From the NCBI GenBank assembly GCA_937967955.1, contig CALBUB010000047.1, forward strand, positions 1 through 13,031: a stretch of DNA of 13,031 bases, in the 5' to 3' direction. Below, piece by piece: positions 1 to 6,627 of the stretch. Both the position numbers and the translations under genes were made by a program. The stretch's first letter is position 1, and each line of letters begins with the position of its first letter. The stretch comes from an uncultured Bacillota bacterium (GTDB lineage: Bacteria; Bacillota; Clostridia; Tissierellales; Tepidimicrobiaceae). The notes under the pieces are model-generated. The model was not told where the DNA came from, did no database searches, and was given only the letters and a program-made list of their open reading frames with translations.

Positions 1-42
1 TGCTGCTCCTTTATGAGTCTTCATCTTTATCTTCTTAGCCAT
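1..42 (-). CDS. rpmI: 50S ribosomal protein L35 (N-terminal 14 codons)
   Basis: Only the first 14 codons are inside the window, reading MAKKIKMKTHKGAA. The K-M-K-T-H-x-G-A-A pattern is the conserved start of ribosomal protein L35, a small basic protein of the large subunit. The ATG at 42-40 is preceded by a strong AAGGAGG ribosome binding site at 56-50, and the gene begins 16 bases after the infC stop codon. This matches the conserved infC-rpmI-rplT order of bacteria, so rplT is expected just beyond the left edge. The peptide is too short for more detail, but the gene order makes the call firm. Confidence 0.93.
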   Translation of the reverse strand, partial: MAKKIKMKTHKGAA

Positions 43-58
43 ATTATTTCCTCCTTAC

Positions 59-571
59 TTAGTCTTTTTTAGGTACTAAAAACATGACCATATTACGTCC
101 TTCCATTTTAGGCTGTTTTTCTATAGTACCATATTCAGAAACTAACTCAGCAAATTTCATTAATACTTCTCTACCTGTCTCTTTATGGCCTAATTCTCTA
201 CCTCTAAATCTAACACTTACTTTTACCCTGTCGCCATCTTTTAAAAATCTAGTTGCTTGCCTAGCCTTTACATTTAAATCGTGATCTTCAATAGAAGGGG
301 TCATTCTGACTTCTTTAACGTTTATTACCTTTTGTTTCTTCTTAGCTTCCTTTTCTTTTTTGGCTAGCTCATACTTATATTTACCATAATCCATTATCCT
401 GCATACTGGGGGCCTAGCATTAGGGGCTACCTTGACTAAATCTAGTCTTTTTTCATAGGCAATACTGAGTGCTTTTTTAATAGGCACTATCCCTATCTGG
501 CTCCCATCCACATCTATAAGCCTTACTTCCCTATCTCTAATCTGCTCATTAATTTGAAGCTCTTTAATAAT
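59..571 (-). CDS. infC: Translation initiation factor IF-3, AUU start
   Basis: IF-3 binds the 30S subunit, keeps it apart from 50S and checks start codon and initiator tRNA pairing. The product is about 170 residues, normal for the family. The N-domain begins with the typical I-N-E-Q-I-R pattern (residues 7-12), and the family signature R-P-P-V-C-R-I-M-D-Y-G-K-Y lies at about residues 53-65, followed by the lysine-rich linker helix and the C-domain. There is no ATG or usable GTG/TTG between the upstream in-frame stop (589-587) and residue 21. An AGGAGGT ribosome binding site (584-578) lies 6 bases before ATT at 571-569 and 9 bases before a second ATT at 568-566, so one of these is the start; I chose the first. 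An AUU start is a known feature of infC, used for feedback because IF-3 discriminates against it. The gene heads the infC-rpmI operon. Confidence 0.96.
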   Translation of the reverse strand: MIKELQINEQIRDREVRLIDVDGSQIGIVPIKKALSIAYEKRLDLVKVAPNARPPVCRIMDYGKYKYELAKKEKEAKKKQKVINVKEVRMTPSIEDHDLNVKARQATRFLKDGDRVKVSVRFRGRELGHKETGREVLMKFAELVSEYGTIEKQPKMEGRNMVMFLVPKKD

Positions 572-765
572 TGCTGCACCTCCTAATTATTTTGAGTATA
601 ACATAAAAGCGGGTATAAAATACCCGCTTTTTGCACACCAAGGATAAGTAGTACTAGGATAGTTTGTACTACTGAAAATTTTAATAGAACCTTATGAGCC
701 TAGGCTATAAGGTGAGAAGCGGATACTTCTACTTAATTAAACCAATCCATATATTTAATTTTGCA
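572..765 (-). promoter_or_regulatory. L20-type autoregulatory leader of the infC operon
   Basis: The stretch between the infC promoter and start is about 190 bases and holds ordered hairpins on the minus strand. Hairpin 1 has stem 730-726 with 719-715. Hairpin 2 has stem 712-703 with 700-690, one bulged base and an AGCC/GGCT core. Hairpin 3 has stem 673-666 with 654-647. A terminator hairpin follows at 631-605. The hairpin 1 region (729-717) can instead pair with the 5' arm of the terminator (629-617) over 13 positions, three of them G-U, giving an antiterminator. In Bacillus the infC-rpmI-rplT operon is controlled by L20 binding such a leader and favouring termination. The position and structure fit that system; the assignment was made by eye, not with a covariance model. 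Confidence 0.78.
605..631 (-). terminator. Leader attenuator terminator before infC
   Basis: A perfect 12 bp stem (631-620 with 616-605, GC-rich core GCGGG) closes a three-base loop. On the minus strand the 3' arm ends in TTTTA and runs into TGTTATAC, so the U-tract is short. It lies between the promoter and the ribosome binding site of infC, so it serves as an attenuator rather than an end-of-operon terminator. Confidence 0.75.
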
Positions 766-771
766 TAAATC

Positions 772-800
772 ATTATATGTTATAGAATACAGTTTGTCAA
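772..800 (-). promoter_or_regulatory. SigA-type promoter of infC operon
   Basis: On the minus strand, TTGACA (800-795) and TATAAT (777-772) are separated by exactly 17 bases, a perfect consensus housekeeping promoter. Transcription would begin near 765, giving a leader of about 190 bases before the infC start. The -35 box begins 10 bases after the pepV stop codon. Confidence 0.9.
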
Positions 801-810
801 ACATTTTTTG

Positions 811-2208
811 TTATTTTGCCAACTCAAACATTGCATGAGCATAAATTTTTGTTATCAACATTAGATGATCTATTGATATATATTCATCTTTTTGATGGGC
901 CACTTCCTCTTGCCCAGGAATTACTGGTCCAAAAGCTACTGCATTTTCTAAAGCTCTAGCATAAGTTCCACCACCAATTACTATTGGTTGGCTTTCTGCA
1001 TCCTTAGTATGTTCCTTGTAAACTTTCATAAGACTTTGGACTAAAGGGTGTTCCTTAGGCACATACAAAGGCTTATTGTCAGTAGCCCCTTCTACTAACT
1101 CAATAGCTGTATCCTTTAAATTCTTCCTAATTCCTTCATACACCTCTTGGGCAGTACTTTTAATTGGATACCTTATATTTACAGTTAGGCGAATCTCCTT
1201 ATCATCTTTTCTAATTACTCCTGGATTAAATATTAATTTACCAGAAACATCATCTGCAAAACCACAGCCAATGGCCTCTCCATAGTGTCTAAAGGCAATC
1301 CTTTCATTATATACTTTTATAAATTCCCCTGTGGGACTGTTTATATCTACTATTTTATCTAAAAAGGCCATAAGATATGTGATTGCATTTTCTCCCATCT
1401 CTGGAGTACTGCCATGGGCTGAAACGCCCCTTGCTACAATCTTTATCTTCCCATCTTCCCTAGTTAAAGATAAAGGATAATTTGTACTATTTACAAAGGC
1501 ATCTAGCTTCTCTTCTATTTGAGAAGGGGTGTCTGACACAATTATGGCTTCACAATAATCTGGCACCATATTAGCAGCATTTCCACCTTTTATGCTTTCT
1601 ATAACTATATCACCAGTAGCATTTGAGTCAAGCTTTTTCACTAAATCAAATATTAATATTCCCTTTTCCCCGTGGATTACAGGAAAATCAGCATCGGGAG
1701 TAAAGGCCATATCTGGTGCTTGTTCATGTTTAAAGTAATGTTCTACACAGCCCCAGCCAGTTTCCTCGTTGGTGCCAAATATTATTCTAACCCTTTTATT
1801 CAATTTAACATTGGCATCTTTTAAGGCTTTTAAGGCATATAAGCAAGCTATAGCAGGTCCCTTATTATCTATAGTACCTCTTCCATAAATTTTGCCATCA
1901 TGAATCTCTCCCCCATAGGGTGGATAAGTCCAGCCATCCCCTTCTGGCACTACATCTAAGTGAACTAAAACTCCTACTATTTCATCCCCTTCTCCATATT
2001 CAGCATGGCCTGCATAATTATCTAAATTTTTCGTTTTAAAGCCTAGCCTTTCAGATAAATCTAAAGCATATTTAAGTGCTTTATAGGGCCCTTCTCCAAA
2101 GGGCATATTCTCCTTTCTTTCTCCTTCAACGCTTCTTATTTTAACTATTTCCTGAAGAGAGCTAATTATATCTTCCTTATATGTATCAATCAGCTTCAAA
2201 AAATCCAT
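811..2208 (-). CDS. pepV: M20 family dipeptidase, PepV type
   Basis: This is a di-zinc aminopeptidase-type enzyme that splits dipeptides in the cytosol, the last step of peptide use. The 465-residue length matches PepV of lactic acid bacteria. Metal and catalytic residues are all visible: H83 and D85 in the H-L-D-V-V-P motif, bridging D114 in G-T-I-D-N-K-G-P, catalytic E148 and metal ligand E149 in N-E-E-T-G, D172 in T-P-D-A-D, and H438 in the C-terminal V-A-H-Q-K-D-E. The central insert (about residues 185-390) is the lid domain typical of PepV. There is no signal peptide. The ATG at 2208 follows AGAGGTGA at 2220-2213. The gene is monocistronic with its own promoter; no clear hairpin terminator follows the stop at 811. 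A related M20 amidohydrolase with different specificity is the main alternative. Confidence 0.93.
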   Translation of the reverse strand: MDFLKLIDTYKEDIISSLQEIVKIRSVEGERKENMPFGEGPYKALKYALDLSERLGFKTKNLDNYAGHAEYGEGDEIVGVLVHLDVVPEGDGWTYPPYGGEIHDGKIYGRGTIDNKGPAIACLYALKALKDANVKLNKRVRIIFGTNEETGWGCVEHYFKHEQAPDMAFTPDADFPVIHGEKGILIFDLVKKLDSNATGDIVIESIKGGNAANMVPDYCEAIIVSDTPSQIEEKLDAFVNSTNYPLSLTREDGKIKIVARGVSAHGSTPEMGENAITYLMAFLDKIVDINSPTGEFIKVYNERIAFRHYGEAIGCGFADDVSGKLIFNPGVIRKDDKEIRLTVNIRYPIKSTAQEVYEGIRKNLKDTAIELVEGATDNKPLYVPKEHPLVQSLMKVYKEHTKDAESQPIVIGGGTYARALENAVAFGPVIPGQEEVAHQKDEYISIDHLMLITKIYAHAMFELAK

Positions 2209-2243
2209 AAAATCACCTCTGTCAAGCAGTAATAATATTAAAT

Positions 2244-2272
2244 ATTATAACTTTACATATTATTTCCTTCAA
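2244..2272 (-). promoter_or_regulatory. SigA-type promoter of pepV
   Basis: On the minus strand, TTGAAG (2272-2267) and TATAAT (2249-2244) are 17 bases apart, and the start point would fall near 2237, about 29 bases before the pepV ATG. It lies in the divergent gap between pepV and the FtsH-like gene. Confidence 0.82.
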
Positions 2273-2323
2273 CTTTTATTATGATTCTTTTTATATTAAA
2301 AAATCAAATGGTTAAACTATATC

Positions 2324-2329
2324 TATAAT
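2324..2329 (+). promoter_or_regulatory. Possible -10 box for FtsH-like gene
   Basis: A TATAAT hexamer lies 22 bases upstream of the TTG start of the protease gene. No good -35 box sits 16-18 bases upstream, so this is either a weak promoter, one that needs an activator or another sigma factor, or chance in AT-rich DNA. Confidence 0.3.
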
Positions 2330-2350
2330 CATAGAAAAGGTGGGGTTAAA

Positions 2351-3907
2351 TTGAGAAAGAAAAAATTCCTATCTATTATTTTAGCAGCATGCATGGTTAT
2401 ATCTATGATACTCTTCTTTGATCTAGTTAATCCTATAGGCCAACTAAAAAAGATATCCCTAGGGAATAGGATCACATTCTGGCTTGCATCTACAATACTA
2501 TTAATCTACTATAAAAACTCCTTTTTCAGACTCCAATTAGTACCTTCCGTATTATCAAACGATAAACCAAACAATAAAGAAAGGGATAAACCAAATATAT
2601 CCTTTAAAGATGTAGCAGGACATGAAGAAATAAAAGAAGAGTTACAAGAAACTATTGATTTTCTCAACAATGCAAGCAAATACAAGAAAATGGGAGCCCA
2701 TATTCCTAAGGGAATCCTATTTTATGGCCCACCTGGTACAGGAAAAACATTGCTGGCAAAAGCAGTAGCAGGAGAAACAAATTCAACTTTTCTATACGCA
2801 AGCGGTTCAGAATTTGTTGAAAAATACGTAGGAGTAGGTGCTAAAAGGGTCAGAACCCTATTTGAAAAGGCAAGAAAAGAAGCCCCTAGCATAATATTTA
2901 TCGATGAAATAGATGCCATTGGCTCTAAAAGAAATCTAGAATCTAATAATGAAAAAGATCAAACCTTAAACCAACTTCTTGTAGAATTAGACGGTTTTAA
3001 TACTGATGACACTGTAGTAGTAATTGGGGCCACCAACAGGTTAGACTTACTAGATGAAGCTCTCCTTAGACCAGGAAGATTTGACAGACATATTTATGTT
3101 GGCAATCCAAATATGAAAGCCAGAGAACAAATTCTCCAAGTCCATACTAAGAATAAGCCTTTAGATAAGGATGTAGATATTAAGGAATTGGCTAAAAAAA
3201 CCCATGGTCTTTCAGGGGCAGAGCTAGCAAACATTGCTAATGAAGCAGCTATTATTGCAGTAAGAAACAATGAAACTAAAATTAAAAAAGTCCATTTTGA
3301 TGCGGCTTTAGAAAGGGTTATAGCAGGCCTTGAAATTAAAAATCCAACAGTCCTCCTTAAGGAGAAAAAGACTGTATCAGTACACGAAGCAGGCCATGCC
3401 ATTGTAGCAAAAATACTGGATACAGATAAGGTACAAAAAATATCTATAGTGCCTAGAGGCCATGCATTAGGGTATGTAATTAAGTTTCCAGAAGAAGACA
3501 GATACCTTCTTACAGAACAAGAGCTGCTTAATAAAATAACCATACTTTTAGCTGGTAGAGCTGCAGAGGATATAGTATTTAAAGAAGTAACTACTGGTGC
3601 AAAAGACGATTTAAATAAAGCTACAAAAATTGCCAAAGAAATGGTGTGCGAATATGGTATGAGTGAGCTGGGGCTTATGGTATACAATGACAGTGATGTG
3701 TACATGAGATATAACCATGACAAGTTAAGAACTGAAATAAATAAGATTTTAGACAAAGCTTATCAGAAAGCTAAGAAGATACTTATAGAAAATAAAGAAC
3801 TACTTACAAAGATATCAGATGTACTTATGGAAAAAGAAACCATTGAACAAGAAGAACTAGAAGAAATATTTAAAGAATACCAAAAATCAACAGACTGTGC
3901 CAGCTAG
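2351..3907 (+). CDS. Short FtsH-like membrane AAA+ zinc protease
   Basis: FtsH-type proteases form membrane-anchored hexamers that unfold and degrade membrane and cytosolic proteins with ATP. All catalytic parts are present: Walker A G-P-P-G-T-G-K-T (126-133), pore motif Y-V-G (159-161, usually F-V-G), Walker B I-I-F-I-D-E-I-D (181-188), the second region of homology ending in R-P-G-R-F-D-R with arginine finger candidates R240 and R243, the zinc motif H-E-A-G-H (345-349) and third ligand D420 in G-A-K-D-D. The membrane part is unusual: helix 1 at about 5-23 and helix 2 at about 41-55 are joined by only some 17 residues instead of the usual folded extracytoplasmic domain, so the protein has 518 residues rather than about 600-650. 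The start is TTG with a GGTGGGG-type binding site at 2339-2345. It is probably a paralogue of a full-length housekeeping FtsH located elsewhere. It is monocistronic and its substrates are unknown. Confidence 0.9.
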   Translation: MRKKKFLSIILAACMVISMILFFDLVNPIGQLKKISLGNRITFWLASTILLIYYKNSFFRLQLVPSVLSNDKPNNKERDKPNISFKDVAGHEEIKEELQETIDFLNNASKYKKMGAHIPKGILFYGPPGTGKTLLAKAVAGETNSTFLYASGSEFVEKYVGVGAKRVRTLFEKARKEAPSIIFIDEIDAIGSKRNLESNNEKDQTLNQLLVELDGFNTDDTVVVIGATNRLDLLDEALLRPGRFDRHIYVGNPNMKAREQILQVHTKNKPLDKDVDIKELAKKTHGLSGAELANIANEAAIIAVRNNETKIKKVHFDAALERVIAGLEIKNPTVLLKEKKTVSVHEAGHAIVAKILDTDKVQKISIVPRGHALGYVIKFPEEDRYLLTEQELLNKITILLAGRAAEDIVFKEVTTGAKDDLNKATKIAKEMVCEYGMSELGLMVYNDSDVYMRYNHDKLRTEINKILDKAYQKAKKILIENKELLTKISDVLMEKETIEQEELEEIFKEYQKSTDCAS

Positions 3908-3916
3908 AAGCCTCCT

Positions 3917-3949
3917 AAACACGATTTCAACTATGAAATCGTGTTTTTT
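3917..3949 (+). terminator. Intrinsic terminator after FtsH-like gene
   Basis: A perfect 13 bp stem (3917-3929 with 3934-3946, core CACGATTTC) closes the loop ACTA and is followed by a run of six T (3944-3949) and more T. It begins 10 bases after the protease stop codon and separates it from the downstream repressor gene. Confidence 0.92.
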
Positions 3950-4026
3950 GTTTGTCCAGTTATAGATTGTATAAATTTATGCTAAAATTATATTAACATT
4001 TATGTTCTGCGTAAGGAGGCATAGAT

Positions 4027-4665
4027 TTGACTAATTTAGATTTAAATAATATACCAAGATATGTAAAAATAGCTGTAAATATAGCTCAAAGGATCTATAG
4101 AGGAGAGTTTCCTGAAGGTTATAAATTAAAGGGCCGTTCCACTCTAGCCAGTGAATATAGTGTGTCCCCTGAAACTATAAGAAGAGCTGTTTCTTTACTA
4201 GAAGACATGAATGTAGTTGAAATCCATGAAAAAAGTGGAACTTATGTGATTTCTAGAGCAAATGCCAGAAAGTTTATTGACAAATACGCTATAACCAACA
4301 ATTTGAACGATCTTTTAAACCATATTAAAAGTCTTCTAGCAGAAAAAAATAAATTAGAAAATGCCATAAGTAAAAGTCTTGAAATTTTAATAAAAGACAC
4401 TCTACACTTTAGGGATATGGATGTATTAGACCACCATAGGGAAGCAATACAGCCTAATAGCCATCTAATTGGCAAATCTATACATGAAATAAAATTCTGG
4501 CAAAATACAAAAGCCACTATAATTGCAATTATAAGAGATAATAAAACAATCCTATCCCCTGGTCCTGCTTTTAGATTTAAAGAAGGAGATGTTATATGTT
4601 TTGTTTCAGAAGAAGATAATGTTTACAATGTGAAAAAATATATAAATGAAAAAGCCTTAAATTAA
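4027..4665 (+). CDS. busR: BusR-type GntR repressor with RCK_C domain
   Basis: This is a predicted DNA-binding repressor of osmolyte uptake. Residues 9-78 form a GntR winged helix-turn-helix, with S-V-S-P-E-T-I-R-R-A at 45-54 as the recognition helix and the S-G-T-Y-V wing at 70-74. Residues about 92-128 form a charged helical, probably coiled-coil linker. Residues about 134-209 resemble an RCK_C/TrkA_C ligand-binding domain (I-G-K-S-I at 148-152, then K-E-G-D-V-I at 185-190). This exact order defines BusR of lactococci and streptococci, which binds cyclic di-AMP and represses the betaine transporter. The gene sits directly upstream of an osmoprotectant ABC operon, supporting the same job. 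The TTG start follows AAGGAGG (4013-4019) by 7 bases. Only weak promoter-like sequence (TAAAAT at 3983-3988) precedes it. Function and ligand are inferred from architecture and context. Confidence 0.85.
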   Translation: MTNLDLNNIPRYVKIAVNIAQRIYRGEFPEGYKLKGRSTLASEYSVSPETIRRAVSLLEDMNVVEIHEKSGTYVISRANARKFIDKYAITNNLNDLLNHIKSLLAEKNKLENAISKSLEILIKDTLHFRDMDVLDHHREAIQPNSHLIGKSIHEIKFWQNTKATIIAIIRDNKTILSPGPAFRFKEGDVICFVSEEDNVYNVKKYINEKALN

Positions 4666-4700
4666 GAACCATTCCTTGGGAATGGTTCTTAATTTTTCTT
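4661..4700 (+). terminator. Strong terminator between repressor and opu operon
   Basis: A perfect 15 bp stem (4661-4675 with 4679-4693, core GAACCATTCC) closes a TTG loop and is followed by a T-rich tail (TTTTTCTTT). The repressor's TAA stop lies inside the 5' arm. The -35 box of the next operon begins in the tail, so the two units are packed end to end with no spare DNA. Confidence 0.93.
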
Positions 4701-4727
4701 TACAATAAAACCAATTTATGATATAAT
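4699..4727 (+). promoter_or_regulatory. SigA-type promoter of opu operon
   Basis: TTTACA (4699-4704) and TATAAT (4722-4727) are 17 bases apart, one base from full consensus. The start point would be near 4734, leaving a leader of about 75 bases before the ATPase start. The intrinsically strong promoter fits a repressor-controlled operon. Confidence 0.88.
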
Positions 4728-4739
4728 TCAGTCCATAAC

Positions 4740-4776
4740 TGGCAACTTGTATTTTTTTATAAGTTGTCACTTTTTT
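4740..4776 (+). promoter_or_regulatory. Inverted repeat downstream of opu promoter: operator or attenuator
   Basis: Arms TGGCAACTT (4740-4748) and AAGTTGTCA (4761-4769) match in 8 of 9 positions across a 12-base T-rich spacer, starting about 6 bases after the predicted transcription start. This is a good position for a repressor roadblock, and the obvious candidate is the adjacent BusR-type protein. In RNA the same bases make a stem of about 12 bp (two G-U) with a U6 loop followed by ACTTTTTTA, so it could also act as an intrinsic attenuator. The sequence does not decide between the two. Confidence 0.6.
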
Positions 4777-4808
4777 ATAAATAGCTTTTAGGAAAGGAGG
4801 TTGCTTCC

Positions 4809-5939
4809 ATGATTGAATTCGTAGAAGTATCCAAGGTATATGAAGACAATTTTGTAGCCTTGAAAAATATCAACTTAAAAATAAAAAATGGAGAACTTCT
4901 AGTCCTTATTGGGCCATCTGGCTGTGGTAAAACTACTACTATGAAGATGATAAATAGACTTATCGAGCCTACAAAAGGAGAAATATATATAGACGGAAAA
5001 GCAATAAAAAATGAAAATCCTGTAGAACTTCGAAGAAACATAGGATACGTTATCCAGCAAATTGGCCTTCTACCCCATATGACCATTAAGGACAATGTAG
5101 CACTAGTTCCAAAACTAAAAAAACTGGAGCCTAATAAATATTTAAAGCGGGTAGATGAACTTTTAGAAATGGTTGGCTTAGACCCTGAAATTTATAGAGA
5201 TAGATATCCTAATGAATTATCAGGAGGCCAGCAACAAAGGATAGGTGTTATAAGAGCATTAGCAGCTGATCCTCCAATTATACTGATGGACGAGCCCTTT
5301 AGCGCCTTAGATCCTATAAGTAGGGAGCAATTACAAGATGAATTATTAAGACTACACAGTGAACTTAACAAAACCATCGTCTTTGTAACCCATGATATGG
5401 ATGAAGCTTTAAAAATTGCTGATCGTATTTGTATAATGGGCCAAGGAGAAATTGTACAACTGGGTAGCCCTGAAGAAATCTTAAGACATCCAGCTAATGA
5501 TTTCGTAAAAAACTTCATTGGAGAAAAAAGGCTTGCTGCCTATAATGGAATTCACTTCCCTCCAGTAAATGAATTCCTTTCAAAAGCAATTACTATTAGG
5601 GAAGATAAGGGATTAGCCGAATCTATAAATCAGTTAAACCAGAATAAGGTGGATACTTTAATAGTAGTAGATAAGCATAATAGGTATAAAGGAGTGGCCA
5701 GTTCCTGGGACATATATAAAAATTATGACAACGAAAAATTAAGGATTAAAGATATTATAAAAAATACTCATGCTTGTATTGAAGAAAATGAATCGGTAGA
5801 AAAAGCACTCCTATTAATCAAGGAATCTGGCAGGGGTTACGTGGTAGTTGTTGACCAAGAAAAAAGAGTAAAGGGTGTAGTGACAAGCGGCAGCTTGGTA
5901 AGATTCTTGGCAGATAAGATTGCCAATAGTACACAATAA
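4809..5939 (+). CDS. opuCA: Osmoprotectant ABC transporter ATPase with tandem CBS domains
   Basis: This is the ATP-hydrolysing subunit of a betaine/carnitine/choline-type importer on the cytoplasmic face. The ABC domain (residues 1-240) has Walker A G-P-S-G-C-G-K-T (35-42), Q-loop Q83-Q84, signature L-S-G-G-Q (137-141), Walker B I-I-L-M-D-E (157-162) and switch H195. Residues about 255-310 and 315-372 form a pair of CBS modules, as in OpuCA and OpuAA. In known transporters these sense ionic strength and, in Listeria OpuC, bind cyclic di-AMP and inhibit uptake. Length 376 is normal. The ATG follows AAAGGAGG (4793-4800) by 8 bases. It is the first gene of a three-gene operon with a permease 13 bases downstream and a binding protein after that. 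The exact substrate cannot be read from this subunit. Confidence 0.94.
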   Translation: MIEFVEVSKVYEDNFVALKNINLKIKNGELLVLIGPSGCGKTTTMKMINRLIEPTKGEIYIDGKAIKNENPVELRRNIGYVIQQIGLLPHMTIKDNVALVPKLKKLEPNKYLKRVDELLEMVGLDPEIYRDRYPNELSGGQQQRIGVIRALAADPPIILMDEPFSALDPISREQLQDELLRLHSELNKTIVFVTHDMDEALKIADRICIMGQGEIVQLGSPEEILRHPANDFVKNFIGEKRLAAYNGIHFPPVNEFLSKAITIREDKGLAESINQLNQNKVDTLIVVDKHNRYKGVASSWDIYKNYDNEKLRIKDIIKNTHACIEENESVEKALLLIKESGRGYVVVVDQEKRVKGVVTSGSLVRFLADKIANSTQ

Positions 5940-5952
5940 AAGGAGGGATTAT

Positions 5953-6612
5953 ATGGGTGGAGAAAATCTAATATATTCTTTCATAAACACTACTATTGAA
6001 CGTTGGCCTATGGTAGTTGACAGTATTTTATCCCATCTTAGAATTAGTATAATTTCCCTTATTATAGCTATATTCATTGGAGTTCCAATAGGCATATTCA
6101 TAACTCGTTACAACACATTAGCCAGCATTGTGATAAAGATTGCATCAATTTTCCAAACAATACCTAGTGTTGCACTGTTAGGTTTTATGATACCTTTTTT
6201 TGGTATAGGAAGTAAGCCAGCCATTATAGCCCTTACCATTTATGCTCTACTACCAATACTCCAAAATACCTATACAGGGATTACTAACTGTGATGAAGCT
6301 GCAAAAGAGGCTGGCAAGGGCATGGGAATGACTCCCTTTCAAATATTATATATGATTGAAATTCCTCTATCCCTCTCAATAATAATGGCTGGAATTAGGA
6401 CTGCTACCGTTATGACCATTGGAGTTGCCACTTTAGCTGCCCTAATTGGAGCTGGAGGGCTGGGAGATTTAATATTTAGAGGAATAGCATCAGTAAATAA
6501 TGGTCTAATACTTGCTGGTGCAATACCATCAGCAATTTTAGCCATATTATTCGATTCCCTATTTAGATTTTTAGAAAAGAAACTAACGCCAAAAGGTTTG
6601 AGAAATCAATAG
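5953..6612 (+). CDS. opuCB: Osmoprotectant ABC transporter permease
   Basis: This is the membrane channel subunit. The 219 residues contain five to six hydrophobic spans (about 28-51, 58-82, 88-106, 142-172 and 184-203). The cytoplasmic EAA loop that contacts the ATPase lies at about 115-140 (E-A-A-K-E-A-G-K-G-M-G), followed by the family motif I-G-A-G-G-L-G-D-L-I-F (165-175). I chose ATG 5953, which has AGGAGG (5941-5946) 6 bases upstream; a longer frame opening with TTG at 5920 would overlap the ATPase gene and lacks a binding site. It is the only permease in the operon. Bacillus and Listeria OpuC have two different ones, so a homodimer is expected here, as in the lactococcal and streptococcal systems. 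Ten-odd bases separate it from the next gene. Confidence 0.92.
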   Translation: MGGENLIYSFINTTIERWPMVVDSILSHLRISIISLIIAIFIGVPIGIFITRYNTLASIVIKIASIFQTIPSVALLGFMIPFFGIGSKPAIIALTIYALLPILQNTYTGITNCDEAAKEAGKGMGMTPFQILYMIEIPLSLSIIMAGIRTATVMTIGVATLAALIGAGGLGDLIFRGIASVNNGLILAGAIPSAILAILFDSLFRFLEKKLTPKGLRNQ

Positions 6613-6627
6613 GAAAGGAGAATGTTT

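Noticed and set aside
3094..3756. A 220-residue open frame on the minus strand inside the FtsH-like gene.
   Set aside because: It is the antisense of a well-conserved protease domain, has low-complexity hydrophobic sequence and no recognisable family.
5920..5952. A longer permease starting at TTG 5920.
   Set aside because: It would overlap the end of the ATPase gene and has no binding site, while ATG 5953 has a well-spaced AGGAGG.
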